64,000 nt of DNA from Cylicocyclus nassatus (Eukaryota > Nematoda > Chromadorea > Rhabditida > Strongylidae), in assembly GCA_958299035.1 (NCBI GenBank), contig CATQJL010000001.1, positions 104,541,661-104,605,660 of the forward strand, in the 5' to 3' direction. The notes under the pieces were generated by a model. The model had not been told where the DNA came from, searched no databases, and worked only from the letters and a program-made list of their open reading frames with translations. The translations under genes were made by a program, and so were the position numbers. Shown here one piece after another: positions 9,480-20,984 of the stretch (within the stretch, counting starts at the first letter, position 1; each line of letters starts with the position of its first letter).

Positions 9480-10394
9480 GGCAAACGCTCACATGAGAGA
9501 GACCTCTTTCGTTGGTTTTTATAGAAGTACATCCAAAGCATCATAAGGCCAAACAAGAGCGAACGAGCCCAACAAATGAGAGAGAACTTGATGACTGTTT
9601 GTTGTGGTCAACTGGTAATTTACCACTCATTTGATCATTCAGGGGTTCCATATGTATTCCAGACGGGCAAATGAAGCTGCCAACTTGGATGATGAAGGAC
9701 CGATGTTTGGAAAATTGAACTTCAAATATAAGGCAAGCATTAGTGGATAGCTTTCTTCAGTTTGGCCGAACTTTGAGTAAATAATGATTTTGTGTGAATT
9801 CGGCAGTCATTGAGGAAGATTATGGTTCAAAAATGTTACTTCAGAAAGAAAAGCGAAAGCTGTGTAGAATGCATGAACGCAATCAGATCTCTAATGACGA
9901 GGTTTGTAGTTCTTTGAAAAAATCAACGAAAATGCTGTGACAACCTGATAGATGAGATTAAGTGCCAAGATTTGCAATTACAGAATTTTAGGGAGGGGAG
10001 GGGGGAATTGGGATGCACCCTCCTCAAAGTTCCATCTCGCGCACAGGTGCGATAAGGTGAGAATGACCCATCCAGGGTGAAGGGGGTCACAGCGGTCGCA
10101 GCCCCTCCGGGCGAAGGGTGTTTCAGTTGATCGAGAAATCATAACACGTTGGCCGGGGGGGGGGGGGAGGGGGGAGAGAAGGGAGAAAGGTGATGGTGTT
10201 TCCTTATTTTTCCAGATCAAAGTTTATCATATTAAGATTCATCAGTGGTTGTCTTTTTACCAAGTATGCGGAGACTGAAGTAGGATTGGAACCACCCTGT
10301 ATGTTTTCTTATTATAGAAAATGTGTATGCGAGAACATCTCTTTCGGAAAGAGGTAGACAATTTTCAAGCATTTACGAATTTTAAAAAGGAAAA
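9480..10394. other. Non-coding stretch with G-rich low-complexity tract
   Basis: No gene is supported. Positions 10150-10191 are a purine-only tract made almost entirely of G with some A. The surrounding 9990-10145 is GC-richer and contains GGGGGTCACAGCGGTCGCAG, resembling wording near 11200-11240 (GAAGGGGGTCACCTTGG). A shared repeat is therefore possible. Confidence 0.45.
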
Positions 10395-10845
10395 AATCTG
10401 TAACTTCTGTAGATGAACAGCAACATCAGCAAGAAAGTTGTTTTCAAAACCATCCTTCCTTTAGCTTTCATGAAATATATAGTTTGCTAAGGTCCTTTCA
10501 AAAAGTATAAGGGTTCTAAATTTTCGGGTATTTACGAACTTTTAGCTAAAAAAAACATAACTTCTGAAGATGAACATCTTGTGCGACGAGATAATTACCA
10601 TCGGAACCGTCTCGTCTTCCGCTTTCAGAAAATATATACCTTGCCTGGGATCCGTCAGAAAAAGTGTCTGGGTAGAGTATGTCTTAGTGATTTCTAGAGA
10701 TTTCGTTTTTAACATACAAAATTTCTAGCTTTTGTAGATGAACATATTTTACGCCGCGATGGTCACCATTGAAACCGCCCTTGCCCTCCGCTTTCAGAAA
10801 ATATATACTTTGCCTGGGATCTATTAGAAAAAATGCCGGTGGAGG
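10395..10845. repeat. Degenerate tandem repeat, three units of about 160 bp
   Basis: The sequence CTTCTGTAGATGAACA near 10402 recurs near 10558 and 10728. Each is followed about 80 bp later by CTTTCAGAAAATATATA(C/G)-like text and then TTTGCCTGGGATC. The spacing is about 156-170 bp. The units are diverged, so the duplication is old. Confidence 0.65.
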
Positions 10846-10947
10846 GTGGGTGAGACTTTTATAATGGGCATTTTTCTCCCACCCCTTTTCAAATTTAATC
10901 GCCTGTTTGTGTTTCATTTTTGAGGTGGTGCACCTTTACGATGTATT

Positions 10948-10950
10948 TAA

Positions 10951-10994
<44 letters not shown>

Positions 10995-11009
10995 AAATAA
11001 ATAAATAAG
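10948..11009. repeat. TAAA microsatellite
   Basis: About fifteen TAAA units with one slipped TAA. It is a simple repeat with no associated gene. Confidence 0.95.
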
Positions 11010-11950
11010 ATGTTCACTTTCAGAAGTGATGGATTTTTTTTATATTGAAAATTCGAAAATGTCCAGAAATTACTACTCACACCCGTCACCAAGCACTTTC
11101 TTCAACAGACTCCTCCTTTCCTATACATAAACAATTCACGTACAAATATCTCCTTTGCTTAACCTTACTTCATTGTTGATTTTTTTCTCGGCTTTGGGTG
11201 AAGGGGGTCACCTTGGTCCAGGCTCAGGGGTGAAGTGGGGGTGAGAAAATTCTCAGACTATCGCACCTATGATCTCGGGTGAACGCTTTATGCTTTTTTC
11301 ATGTTTTATATCTTAAAAGCCTCTGAGCTGTTGCAAGTATTAGCTTAAGTCTTTGCGCTTTCAAGTAACATTTTACATATAAGTTTGTCGTTTAGATGTT
11401 CAATGATCCCAAAAGACTTAAACTTTTGCGTCATGCATCGCTTTTGATTCATTATCGATTAAGATCAGGGCCCTGCACGAGCTGGAAAACCCTAAAAAGA
11501 ATGAAACGTTGACTAAAAAAGTCGCCCATCTTTTCGGCCACAAAAACGATATCCCCTTTGCTTTTTGTTCCTTAAAAGATATCCAACTTGCCCGGTGCCA
11601 ACTGGTCCCAGGCGCTGATTAAGATACAAATTTACAAAGTAGTAAATTGTACTATTAACTTTTCTGAGACGCTGCTATTCATAAGGCCTGCTTTTCTAAC
11701 AAAACGTGCTCGAAAGTTGACCGGATACACCATTATCTTTTCTTGATGTCTTCAAAGAATGAGTGCAACATCCTGACAAATTTCAAAATCTTAGAAATTT
11801 AGTTTTTGCGCTGTATTAATCTAATCGCCGCTAAGGTCCTTAACTTTTCTTTTTTTTCGAAAACTAATTTCTAAGCTTTGGCAGAACCAGGAAGCAGAAT
11901 TTCGGCTATCTCTTACCAGAAATTGGATGGTCTGGAGTGCGTGCTTTAAA
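11010..11950. other. Gene-free stretch
   Basis: AT-rich sequence with no supportable gene or clear repeat, apart from the GGGGGTCACC-type patch near 11200 that echoes 10080. Confidence 0.4.
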
Positions 11951-12288
11951 AGCAGTGTCCAGGCAAACTTGGACACATGGGTTTTCTGCCTGGAGACTGA
12001 TAAGCAGGCCATAACCAAGGCACTCTCCAAACGGCAGCGCAAAGGATTCACCTGCGCCGTGACCACAACCAGGAAATGACTTCGCTTACTTCAACACTAC
12101 GCTAGCGCTGGGACCCATCCTAACTTACTTGTGATTTGCGGTCACGGCGCAGGTGCGAAGTGTTTAAGGAGATGGCTTTCTCACCATGAATGAATAATTT
12201 GCGCTGCCGTTTGAGCAGTGCCTTAGCTAGACCCCTCTTCAGTTTCCAGGCAAAAACCGCATGTGCCCAGGTTTGCCTGGGCTCTGCT
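11951..12288. mobile_element. Foldback element, about 338 bp
   Basis: The left arm starts AGCAGTGTCCAGGCAAAC and the right arm ends GTTTGCCTGGGCTCTGCT. The arms are inverted repeats of roughly 115-150 bp with interspersed indels, sharing CAAACGGCAGCGCAAA and ACCTGCGCCGTGACC with their complements. There is no open frame of note. It is a non-autonomous DNA element; no target duplication was resolved. Confidence 0.8.
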
Positions 12289-13410
12289 TCTAAGAAGTGA
12301 GGCAATCGTGAGGCAATCTGTAAACCTGCTAAGATGTGCTATAGTGTCAAAGCAGAGCAGATGATATCGCTCTAAATGCCGTTTGTCAAAATTTCAAAAG
12401 CGGATTTGTAATAACTTCTGGCAAGTGCCATCCTGGCCATGATGCATTCAAACCACGTATAGAAAAGGTGGCTCTCGCAAAAGAAGTTGATTGCGCACCG
12501 ACGTGTTTGTTTTCTCTCCAGACATTCCTTTATTAATCACCAGTTTTTCTAATTCCTAGGTGCCTATCAAATAATGAGAGGGCTCAATGAAAGTTAGCTA
12601 GTCAAAAACGCCTTCTTAGGCTTTATTGATTCCCCTGAAATTATTTCGCAGGAAAAAAACGCACTACGAAAGTGTTGCCAGAGGTTTTCTGAACACTGTG
12701 AAATTTATTTGGTGGAAAAAGGTTGAATTTTAAGAAGTTGTGCTCGTTCAAACGGATGGTGCGAAAACGAAAAGAATTTCCGAATGACCTGATATTATAA
12801 AATGAGAGATGAAAATGAAGGGGAAGAAAGAGTAAAAATTGCGTGGTTCGATTCAAAAGAAACGCCTTTCACAGATGGAATCCCACAGAGGAAGCCTCTA
12901 ACTTTCTTCGAATTATATGTGTTGTCCTCCTCGAATACGACCTGAAATCCTCCCTACTCTCCATGCAGATAATTCAAAATGTGCATCATCGCTTTCATAA
13001 AGCGCCCCCAATGCAGGAATAGGCACGAGCTACATTCAGAAAAAGAGAGGTCTAAAAGTGCATGTAATCCACCTGCCATTGGCCCAACCCTGCAACTCGC
13101 AGAGATATAAGGGCGCAAACTTGCCTTATTGACAGATTTCCCAAGTTCGGTCAGTTAAGCACTTTTATTAGAGATTTGTTCCTCTAAGACCTTTACTTTG
13201 AAAATCGTATTTTTAGAGATCTGTCGAATAAAACAAACCTAAACCCCATATTTCTAATATTCGCAGAGTTATTGACCCTCCAACATGCATGCTCAATGCC
13301 TCGTAATTCCTCGAAAAATCACGTTACACATCTCCCTCGCCCTAAACCCGCCGTATTTTTTGTGGCCTCCCATATGCAATTTGAAGTACGCATCGATCGC
13401 ACCGCCGAGA
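12289..13410. other. Gene-free stretch
   Basis: No gene, RNA or repeat could be supported here. The block TGCAACTCGCAGAGATATAAGG (13091-13112) recurs in reverse-complement form near 21054-21081, together with neighbouring TTGACAGATTTCCCAA, so a diverged inverted repeat copy is present. Confidence 0.35.
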
Positions 13411-13822
13411 CTAACAAATTGGTAAAACAATAATTTTCTCTCTGCTGTTAGCAGCCGCTACAAATCTTGTGTAGATTTTTTCATCCAAGTCTTTATGCTG
13501 AAGTAATCTATAAGCTTTTCTACAATCATGACAATGCCGATTATGATAGTGGGATATGAAAATTTTCAACGAATTCGGCAATGTCGGCGAATTTGGCAAA
13601 ATCGTTTTTTGTAGGCGGACGAGCTCGCATACTTTCAAACTTGTAAATGCTACTTTTAAAAAATAACATATTCAGATCAAAATGTCCATAACCTCCAATA
13701 AATTTTAAGTTGGTGCATAAAAATATACGTTCCTTATCCCAGCGCTGCAAAAAAAAGATAAAAATGTAAGAAACATACCATTTGTAAAGCAAAGCAACTT
13801 CAACAAGGTGACACCTGAACAT
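13411..13822 (-). pseudogene. Possible coding relic, unassigned
   Basis: On the minus strand, frames read RWDKERIFLCTNLKFIGGYG...PPTKNDFAKFADIAEF (to 13541). In an overlapping frame they read HYHNRHCHDCRKAYRLLQHK...IYTRFVAAANSREKIIVLPI (ending 13411). Composition looks protein-like, and GTATGT...TTTTTTTTGCAG at 13778-13745 resembles an intron, but it would be only 34 bp. The two frames join only through a frameshift. I do not recognise a family. It may be a decayed exon pair or transposon remnant, or chance. Confidence 0.2.
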
Positions 13823-15113
13823 AGCGAAAGCTGCGATTCATGTGAATTTTGTGAGGAAAATCTCAAAAAAACTGCATGCCAAAAATTTAAATCTCCTTCC
13901 AAAATAATGCGAATATTAGGCTCAATCACTCATATACTGTTCTCATCAGACATTCATGTGCACAGTTATGAAATTTTCATAGCTGATGAAATAAATGAAG
14001 GGGCCAAAAATGCTAAAGTGTTAACTCCTTCTGGATTTTTCATGTAAAACATGATGTTCATGTTGTTTTTGTTCAAGTACATTATAGGAAATTAGCGCTT
14101 GTGGAAGCTGAATATATGATGCTTGAAATGTTTGTGGTATACAACTACTTATGTGGGAACAGCTTAAGACGCTTCTGTTAGAGCATGTCAATTTGATTTG
14201 TAGCCATAGAAGCAGCAAAATTCAGTATGTTCATATGAGAAGCTGACACAATTGATTAATTCTTTGATCAAGTTGGATTTTTGAACAAAACCATTTTCTG
14301 GATGTTTGAAGTTTTATACAACTTTATTCTACAGTTTACGTGAATCAAATTATCTGCTATTGCTCAAATATTATTTAGCTCTTGCGTTGCTCTGTTGAAT
14401 GATGTGTTTTTCCCTGCAATGGAAATAAGGAACATTTTGCATCAACCTAATACACACTTGCGTAGGTGTGACAACAATCCCATAGCGCTACTTCTTTTCG
14501 CTGTTATCGGTTTCTCCTTTAATTACGCACAGGTTAGAGCAATGTGACGAAAGATTTTGAGTCTCGATCCTACAGTAAGTCAAGGAAGTCTCGCGCTACC
14601 AATCGATCGAATCCAACGATGCGAGCTATACTTTGAACTCATGATTGTATTTTGCTTCGAAAACAAAAACGCTCAAAAAATTGCAGTTTTTCCGATACAT
14701 TTGCATAAGATGTGTGTAAGTACAAAATGAAACCAAAAAGAAAATACTCTGAGCTGCTCAATACGATAGCACACTTTTGCTAGCGGATTCCTGATGCCAT
14801 CACAAAACAAGGGCAAACTATAAAGGATGCCTGTACGACATTGTCAATATGAATATAAACAGTCTATTACTTTGCTATCTCCTTGCCGGCAAAAGCAGAT
14901 TTCTAAGGTACGAAGAGAAAAAGTACATTAAAGGTCATCGTGTTTCCAGCAGATCATTAGTGTAGCTCCCGACAAAAATAATGCTATTGTTCAGAGAACT
15001 CTGCTCCCAGTATAAATTCGGACGTGACATATTATTGGCTCATCAGTGCAGAATGCAGTACAGCTGTGTCATTTTCGCGGTAATGCATATGCAATCAAGA
15101 ACACCTACGTTTG
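13823..15113. other. Upstream region of the 15.1-kb gene; nothing else seen
   Basis: No repeat or gene could be supported. An additional 5' non-coding or short coding exon of the gene starting at 15114 could lie here, but none is evident. Confidence 0.3.
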
Positions 15114-15796
15114 ATGAGAGACAAATTTCAGTGCCTGCTGACTATCGTGTTTGCTGTGGGTATCGAGTATGAGTATCGACGATGGATATTAACACAAGAT
15201 TGTTGGAATGACTTGCCTTGGAGAAGGCCGACAAAGAAGGGATTCGATAATGCTCGCATAAGATTCGTCGACTATCTCGGCAAATTCAATTATGGAGCTT
15301 CAACGTGCACGTTGGTCAGTTGCACTTAGACCTTGTACATTTCCACTTCTTAAGATGCTTGTGCCTTTCTGACAAGAAAAGGTAAAGAGCAAGAAGTATA
15401 ATATTATACTATTGCAGGTGCTGTTTTTTTTTTCAGATTTACAGCTGTGATACCAATGAGGTAACCGTCCGCAAAGCCAAGCACAGATTCTATCTGAAAT
15501 TTCGCTATAAGTATGCTTGTGTTATTTCTTTCCTGCACAAAATGTCACTTTGATTCTGATTCTAGCGAAACGGACCAAATCTCTCAAAAAGCTGAAAAAA
15601 GCCTATACCGTCGTTTGCAAAAGGTCAGTCTCTTACCATTTGCATCCATTTACTCTAGCTGTGAACAATTTTATTCGACGACAAAGTGTGTCAGTTGGCT
15701 TGCTTACAAAAAAAAACCTTTTGTGTCAAAGTGGCTGCTGCTGCATAGATTGCATACTACCAGGATTTCATTTACAAAACGTTTCGAATCTGCTAA
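15114..15796 (+). CDS. Candidate small secreted four-cysteine protein gene (four exons)
   Basis: Proposed exons are 15114-15314, 15437-15510, 15566-15623 and 15764-15796, joined by GT-AG introns of 122, 55 and 140 bp, giving 121 residues. Splice signals: GTCAGT donors at 15315 and 15624, a GTATGC donor at 15511, and acceptors TTTTTTTTTCAG, GATTCTAG and a weak CTACCAG. Phases agree throughout. The protein starts MRDKFQCLLTIVFAVG, a short signal peptide. The mature part has four Cys (QDCWNDLPW, GASTCTL, IYSCDTN and the C-terminal FRIC), enough for two disulfides. It also has a basic middle and an N-glycosylation site (NET) created across the second intron. I recognise no family. The ATG at 15114 is preferred because the codon before it is TTG. 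The last exon is the weakest part, and an upstream exon is possible. Confidence 0.5.
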
Positions 15797-16332
15797 ATGG
15801 TCTTCTGGACCAACTTATGAAGGACCGATTTTCCCCAATCAAGCTCAACATCGAATACTTGCCTGGCACCTGCCACCGTGGAACGTAGTGGTGTGCGGTG
15901 GTGGCAAGCGGTTGACCTCGTAATCTTTGACATCTAAGCTTGGGTTTAAACATTACTCTTCTAATTCGTCTTTTTGTTGACCATGCGACGTCCCAAACAC
16001 TAGCATTAATATCTATTGCAAATTTGGCTGTAGTCTTCTCGTATATAAAACAATCCTATGAAAGGATAAAAAAAGACAAAGGAGGAGGAGATGTCAAAAT
16101 AAGAAGATAATTCAATAGAAGATGGAGCAGGAATTGAACAGGAGCAGTTTTGTTCACATTAAGCAAGCACCGATATCTAAATCATTACGACAAAATTCTA
16201 AGCGACTATCAAAATGAAGTATATAATATTTTTATAGCTGAGCAAAGTTTGTGTTGGTGGGAGATGCTATGGAAAGTGATTAATTTGAGAAAAACCTCAA
16301 AAAATATTTTGCAGGTCTTTACTTTAACATAT
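15797..16332. other. Region downstream of the 15.1-kb gene
   Basis: Overlapping long frames to 15923 are probably the 3' untranslated region and its shadows; no domain is seen. GAAAGGATAAAAAAAGACAA near 16060 is merely A-rich. Confidence 0.3.
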
Positions 16333-16978
16333 AGGGTGTCTTAAAAAATGTGCCTACTGTTTGAGTGTTAACTCTCTTGTAAGGAGGTCTTTCGATAAGT
16401 AGGTACCATTATGTAGATCTGGCTTCAGCCTAAATTTACAGTATAGAGCGAATTCTCGATCGCTCACTCTCTTTACAGGATTACGGTATAAAACTTTCGC
16501 ATAGATTTTTAGCACTTTTTGCTCTACAAAAGAGGCCATTTACAAAAAAATTCTGAAAGAATTGGAAAATTATTAGCAGGGTTCTTGAGCATGATGTTTT
16601 CATTACACAACTTTTACAAGTCTTTTGAGCTTCAGTGTGATATCATATTTTTGAAAAACATTGCAAAAGCAGCTGTTACGGTTTACTGGGGATAATTGAA
16701 AAAGGCATGTCTGTGTGTGCGAATTTCATGTTCAAAATCAGCGATCTCATTAGCATTAGCTTGGTGTGAGAGCTTTTTGTCTATTGCCTTCCTTCCTGTG
16801 CAAAATGCGGCGATGGCTCCAAACTCTCTTTCAAATTTTTACCACAGTCCTACGTAGGAATGTGGACGGCGATTCCCTCTTGTAAACATAGTTGGAAGCC
16901 AGCTTTAATGGCTTAAAGCTTTCCTAAAAACTTTATAACAAGAGAGTTTTTAACAAACAAACAGTAGGCACAATTTTG
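16333..16978. mobile_element. Mariner-like inverted-repeat element, non-autonomous
   Basis: The left end reads TAGGGTGTCTTAAAAAATGT followed by GCCTACTGTTTG and GTTAACTCTCTTG. The right end is the inverse: CAAGAGAGTTTTTAAC, CAAACAGTAGGCAC, AATTTTGGGAC. The TAGGGTGTC(T/C) terminus preceded by TA is typical of Tc1/mariner-type short elements. The interior encodes nothing. Degenerate relatives occur at 35140-35300 and 44250-44620. Confidence 0.65.
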
Positions 16979-17813
16979 GGACGGAAAGCATACAAGTGCA
17001 ACCCAAACAGCAGCCTGCTGGCGCAGCCAGCCAAGAGCTGGTGTCGCCGCCATAGATGGTATCAATTACGCTGGTCCGAAACCTCCTGGGGAGAGATCTA
17101 CTCGCATCTAGTCGCGCTGAGGTGCGCTATCAGTCTCAGCGACAGCGTGACATCCTCAATATTCATATCATTTTGCACAGTAAAAAAATTTTTGCAGTTA
17201 GTTAGTTTATTGAAAAACCCTATTTATATGTATAGCATAGTGGCATATTTCCATCTTTTATCAGTGAGTGACCTACTCAATTTTTGACTTACTTTGGTTC
17301 ATTTATTCAACCTACTTTGGCTTATTAACTCGCTCGACATCCCTGAGTCATAGAACAGTGGCTCTATCACATTTTTCTTATTACATCCAAAAGATTTTTC
17401 TCTCATTTTTTCTCGTCCGTTCTTCTCCGATTTTGAGTCTCAGAAGAAAATTCCAACAATCAAGCACTTTTCGAATCTTGAGTCTTCTGGTTACGAGAGG
17501 CATCGATTTTTTACCATTTTTCTTTAGGAAAAATCTGCTAGGACAGAATGTTCATTCTTGATATTACTAAATTATAGAATTTTTGCTGCTCAAAATGATA
17601 TAATAGGTTTTGAGGATATCACGTTGTCTCTGAGGCTGATATCGCACATCAGCGCGAGGTGGGAGGAAATTTCTCGGCAAGAAATTCAAGACGGCTAGTG
17701 TGGTTACTGTACCGTTTGCCGCGACGCTGACGCCAGTTCTGGCGGCTGGCCGCGGCAGCAGTCGGCTGCCGCTTGCTGCGCACTTGCTAGCACCCCTTTT
17801 GGGACACTCTATA
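16979..17813. mobile_element. Large foldback element adjoining the previous one
   Basis: Arms of about 175 bp are inverted: left 16990-17165 (GCTGGCGCAGCCAGCC, GCGCTGAGGTGCGCTATCAG) and right 17615-17795 (CTGATATCGCACATCAGCGC, CTGGCGGCTGGCCGCGG). The right end is CCCCTTTTGGGACACTCTATA, again a mariner-like terminus followed by an AT-rich flank. The two elements touch, so the left end may have been shortened, or the pair may be one composite from 16333 to 17813. Confidence 0.6.
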
Positions 17814-17949
17814 CCCTTGAAAAACACAACATAAGGAAAAGCTCGTTCAATGTAAATTTTGCTCCGTTTACGAGCAAAAGGCTAATAGCTTCTCAGCGTT
17901 CAAATATGTATATGTCAGAAAAGTAATTGATACCTTACTTTTCTGAATC

Positions 17950-18212
17950 ATGCGCTCCTCCGTTATTGAAATAATTTAGTTCAAAATTTTTTAAAATCAA
18001 ATTAACCTTGTAAGATTTTTTTCGAAGGGTGGGGGGGGGGGGACTACAGCCATGCCTTTTTCTGTTTAGGCTCACAAAAATTTTGGGAGCTTTCCAAAAA
18101 AAAGTGCGTGTGGTTAGCCATTCACTCACCTTCTTCAAAAAAATGTTTGTTGTCCTCCTCCCTCCCCCCTTCCCTCCCACCCTTCCCGAACGAACTCCTG
18201 CGTACGCCACTG
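17950..18212. repeat. Truncated hAT-like MITE copy
   Basis: The right end CTGCGTACGCCACTG matches the ends of the 25.1-kb and 52.7-kb elements (GGTACGCCACTA; CGACCGCCACTG). The interior shares the GTTATTGAAATAATTTAG/TTTTTAAAATCAAATTA block and a G-rich run. The left terminus CAGTGGCG is missing. Confidence 0.6.
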
Positions 18213-18225
18213 ATGATCAAGTAGA

Positions 18226-18264
18226 ACACAACTTTCGTTGTTTGCTAGACAACGAAAGTTGTGT
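18226..18264. repeat. Perfect 16-bp hairpin
   Basis: Positions 18226-18241 and 18249-18264 are exact reverse complements (ACACAACTTTCGTTGT) around a 7-nt loop TTGCTAG. It lies immediately right of the truncated hAT-like copy. It could be a tiny foldback element or an RNA hairpin; no evidence favours one. Confidence 0.75.
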
Positions 18265-18823
18265 ATGTGGGGCGTGTGGTCTAACAAAAATCCAAGGTAT
18301 ATGCGAGAGCAAATCAGACTGATCTTATCCATAATCTTGTGTGTATCACGGCCCAAACTAACGATTTCAGATGAATGAAAGTGTTCTATTGCAAGTCCAA
18401 TGCGAACATTTTCCGAAAGGTACTCGGCCTAGGAGAAAATCTAATGAAGACACAGTCAAGTGTACTTTCTATTGAGCTCTCTGTATCAAGACGATGTCAG
18501 AAATGATTTTGTTTGTCTATGTGGTGTGGCATGATAGGCTGCAGAGCAGAGGAAAAAAAAAGAAATAACAGTGCCGAAAATTTCTATCTTGTACCGCTTT
18601 CAACAACAACAGTAATTACATGTTGATAAAGCTAAAGCCAATAATTTCATGCTTGCTTCTATTAATTTTTCGTCTTCCTGTAGTTGCTTATCGGTTATTG
18701 TATTCTAAGGTGTGCCTCATGGTATCTTTATAATGCCCAACATGTAGTTGCTTTTCTTTTAGTGCGCTTATGCTCTAATTTGCTTTGCTTGTTGTGTCAT
18801 TTCAAGGTAAGAGTGTGGTAATA

Positions 18824-18852
18824 TTAGGTCGGTGCAAAATTCTTGCCGTTTT
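18824..18852 (+). repeat. Mariner-like terminus
   Basis: The sequence TTAGGTCGGTGCAAAATTCT, continuing TGCCG, is preceded by TA-rich sequence and has the form of a mariner inverted-repeat end. No matching opposite end was found, so this is a solo or truncated copy. Confidence 0.5.
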
Positions 18853-18859
18853 CCGAGTA

Positions 18860-20778
18860 CCTGCATATTTTATAGAGTAAAGATAACAAACATTGCAAGC
18901 AGTATCCGTTGTAGAATTCTTTCCCTTCCCATAATCGCCAAACTTATGGTCTTTCCTTTTACCAAGTTTAACCTTCACCATTTTTTAGTATATTTGTTCG
19001 AGACTACTGAAGAAGTTTTGGCAGCGAACAGATCCTTCAAGCCTTTGCAACTTAATGCATTTTGTTTGCCTTAACCTTTCAAAAATTTTGCTGCACGATA
19101 TTGCAGAAGTGCCAAATTGGAAAAAAATTATGACAAGTCTGCAAACTGCAGAATCTTCAAAACATTGATTTTACCTTACATGAAGTACTACCATTCTATT
19201 TTACAAAGTAAATGAGCGTATTGCTATAAAATGTGAAGGTCTCGAAATTTAGAGTCGACAGTGCGCACTCGTAAAAATGAGAAATATCGTTTTATTATAT
19301 TCAAATGTTTTGCTTGCAAATTTCGCATGTATAGCAATGAAAAGGTAGTTGTTAGAAGTGGCTGACAGATTGCATTGAATGGTACTTGAACTGTCTATCA
19401 TTTCATGTTCATGCGATGGAAAATACTTCTTAGTATTTCTAAACAACAAGCCAGTGAAACCCGAGAAAAATTCTGTTATTTGGTGAAAGTTGTGCAGTGA
19501 AAACGAAGTTTGGCAATTATCTCAGCCGTGAAAAAAGCCGCATAGGAACGTAGTTGTTGGCAAGAGGAAGAAGTTCTGCTTCAGATACTGCTTGAAGCTT
19601 TTTTTAACCAATCCTCTATGGGATTTGGGTGCAGGTTCGAAAAACCAGAAAAAACTTCTTCACCAACCTGTTACTTCTTGAGCACTCACAAAAAATTAGA
19701 AAAATCGGTTTGAAAGAGAGCGTGCACAAACATGAGCACAATTCCCTGCATCGCAGTCTATGAGTTCGCAAAATTTCTGTTATTCAAGGGCTTTCTGTGA
19801 CTATTTCTTTTTGAGAAGAAATGTTTTATGCAGTTCTGAACGCTGCAATACTTATTGAAGAAACGATTGTTGATCAGTTACCAACAATTACAGACCTCCA
19901 GTGATACGCATCGATTGCGCGGTGATGTAGTAAACAATATCGCAGAAATAGATCGCAGAAGTAGTAAACTCATCAACAGCGTTCCGAGGGTTTCCGAAGC
20001 AACGCCCTCCGAAAATATTCTTTTAATGCTTCCTATTTTTTAGCGGCTACAAAAATTTTTCAAAAACTAGTGTGACTTTGAAAACTTGAAATTTTTTGAA
20101 ATTATTTATAACTAAACAAAACGCTTGCACAATTTTATAATCCATGCAGGTAAGTTTTGAAATTCGCGACAAATTTCCATTACGCCCCTAGTATTTGTAT
20201 GTTTTGAACCAACAAAAGAGAGACTGAGGTTCAGGCGCAGTAACCGAGAAAGAAAGAAATGTTGAGGGATTCTAATGATTATTCTCTAGCAATACACTAT
20301 CATGTTGATTGATAGAATAAGCATTTCTAGCCAGGCGATCAGGTAAGACGATAATCAAAATCCGTGTTGCTTCTGCTGCTGACAAAAGAAAGCTGTTTTT
20401 AGTGTGGAGTTCCCAAAAGAGTTCTATGACATGTTGAAGAACTTTGTTTCTAATTCTTAATCTGTTTTCAGTATCTGCAGAGCTGCTCAACAGATGTTGA
20501 AAGGCAGTACCCTTAGGTTAAAGCAAAAAATGCACGCTTAACTTTGAAAATCATTTGTTACGGTCTTCTGAGCACTGGAATAAAGCAGTGTAAGTATCAT
20601 TACCTATGTAATGTGTGGATAAGCACTTTTTTATGACCGCTCTGAAATGGTACAACATTCAAGCAATTTGGATGAACTTTGCACACATATATATAGAAAT
20701 CGCGAATATCACAGATATGGAGCTGGGGTTTGTTTTGTTAGACACATCTCCGAAATTGTAATTTTTAGAGAGAAGGTC
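18860..20778. other. Gene-free stretch with one paralogous block
   Basis: No gene is supported. The segment near 19515-19605 resembles 705-820. The rest is AT-rich with no clear structure. Confidence 0.35.
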
Positions 20779-20781
20779 TTA

Positions 20782-20984
20782 GGCCCCGGGCAGACTTCAC
20801 GCGAATTGATCGTCGCGACTGAATCGCGACGAAACAACTGTTACAACATCATTCCATGTCGATCAACTTGCATTCGGTTGTGATACTTTTCCAGCCCGAA
20901 AATTTTTGAATGTGAAATGAAAATGAATGGAAATCTTGGCGATTTGGTCGCGACGATTGAGTCGCGTGAAGTCTGACCGGGGCC
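20782..20984. mobile_element. TTA-flanked MITE (PIF/Harbinger-like)
   Basis: Imperfect inverted ends of about 47 bp begin GGCCCCGGGCAGACTTCACG and end GAAGTCTGACCGGGGCC. Both carry ATCGTCGCGAC-type inner motifs. TTA at 20779-20781 is repeated at 20985-20987. A 3-bp TTA target duplication with G/C-rich ends is characteristic of PIF/Harbinger elements. There is no coding capacity at 203 bp. Confidence 0.8.

Noticed and set aside
15513..15923. 136- and 123-codon frames downstream of the secreted-protein candidate
   Set aside because: They run through the predicted introns and 3' region. Only the parts that match splice signals and phase were kept.
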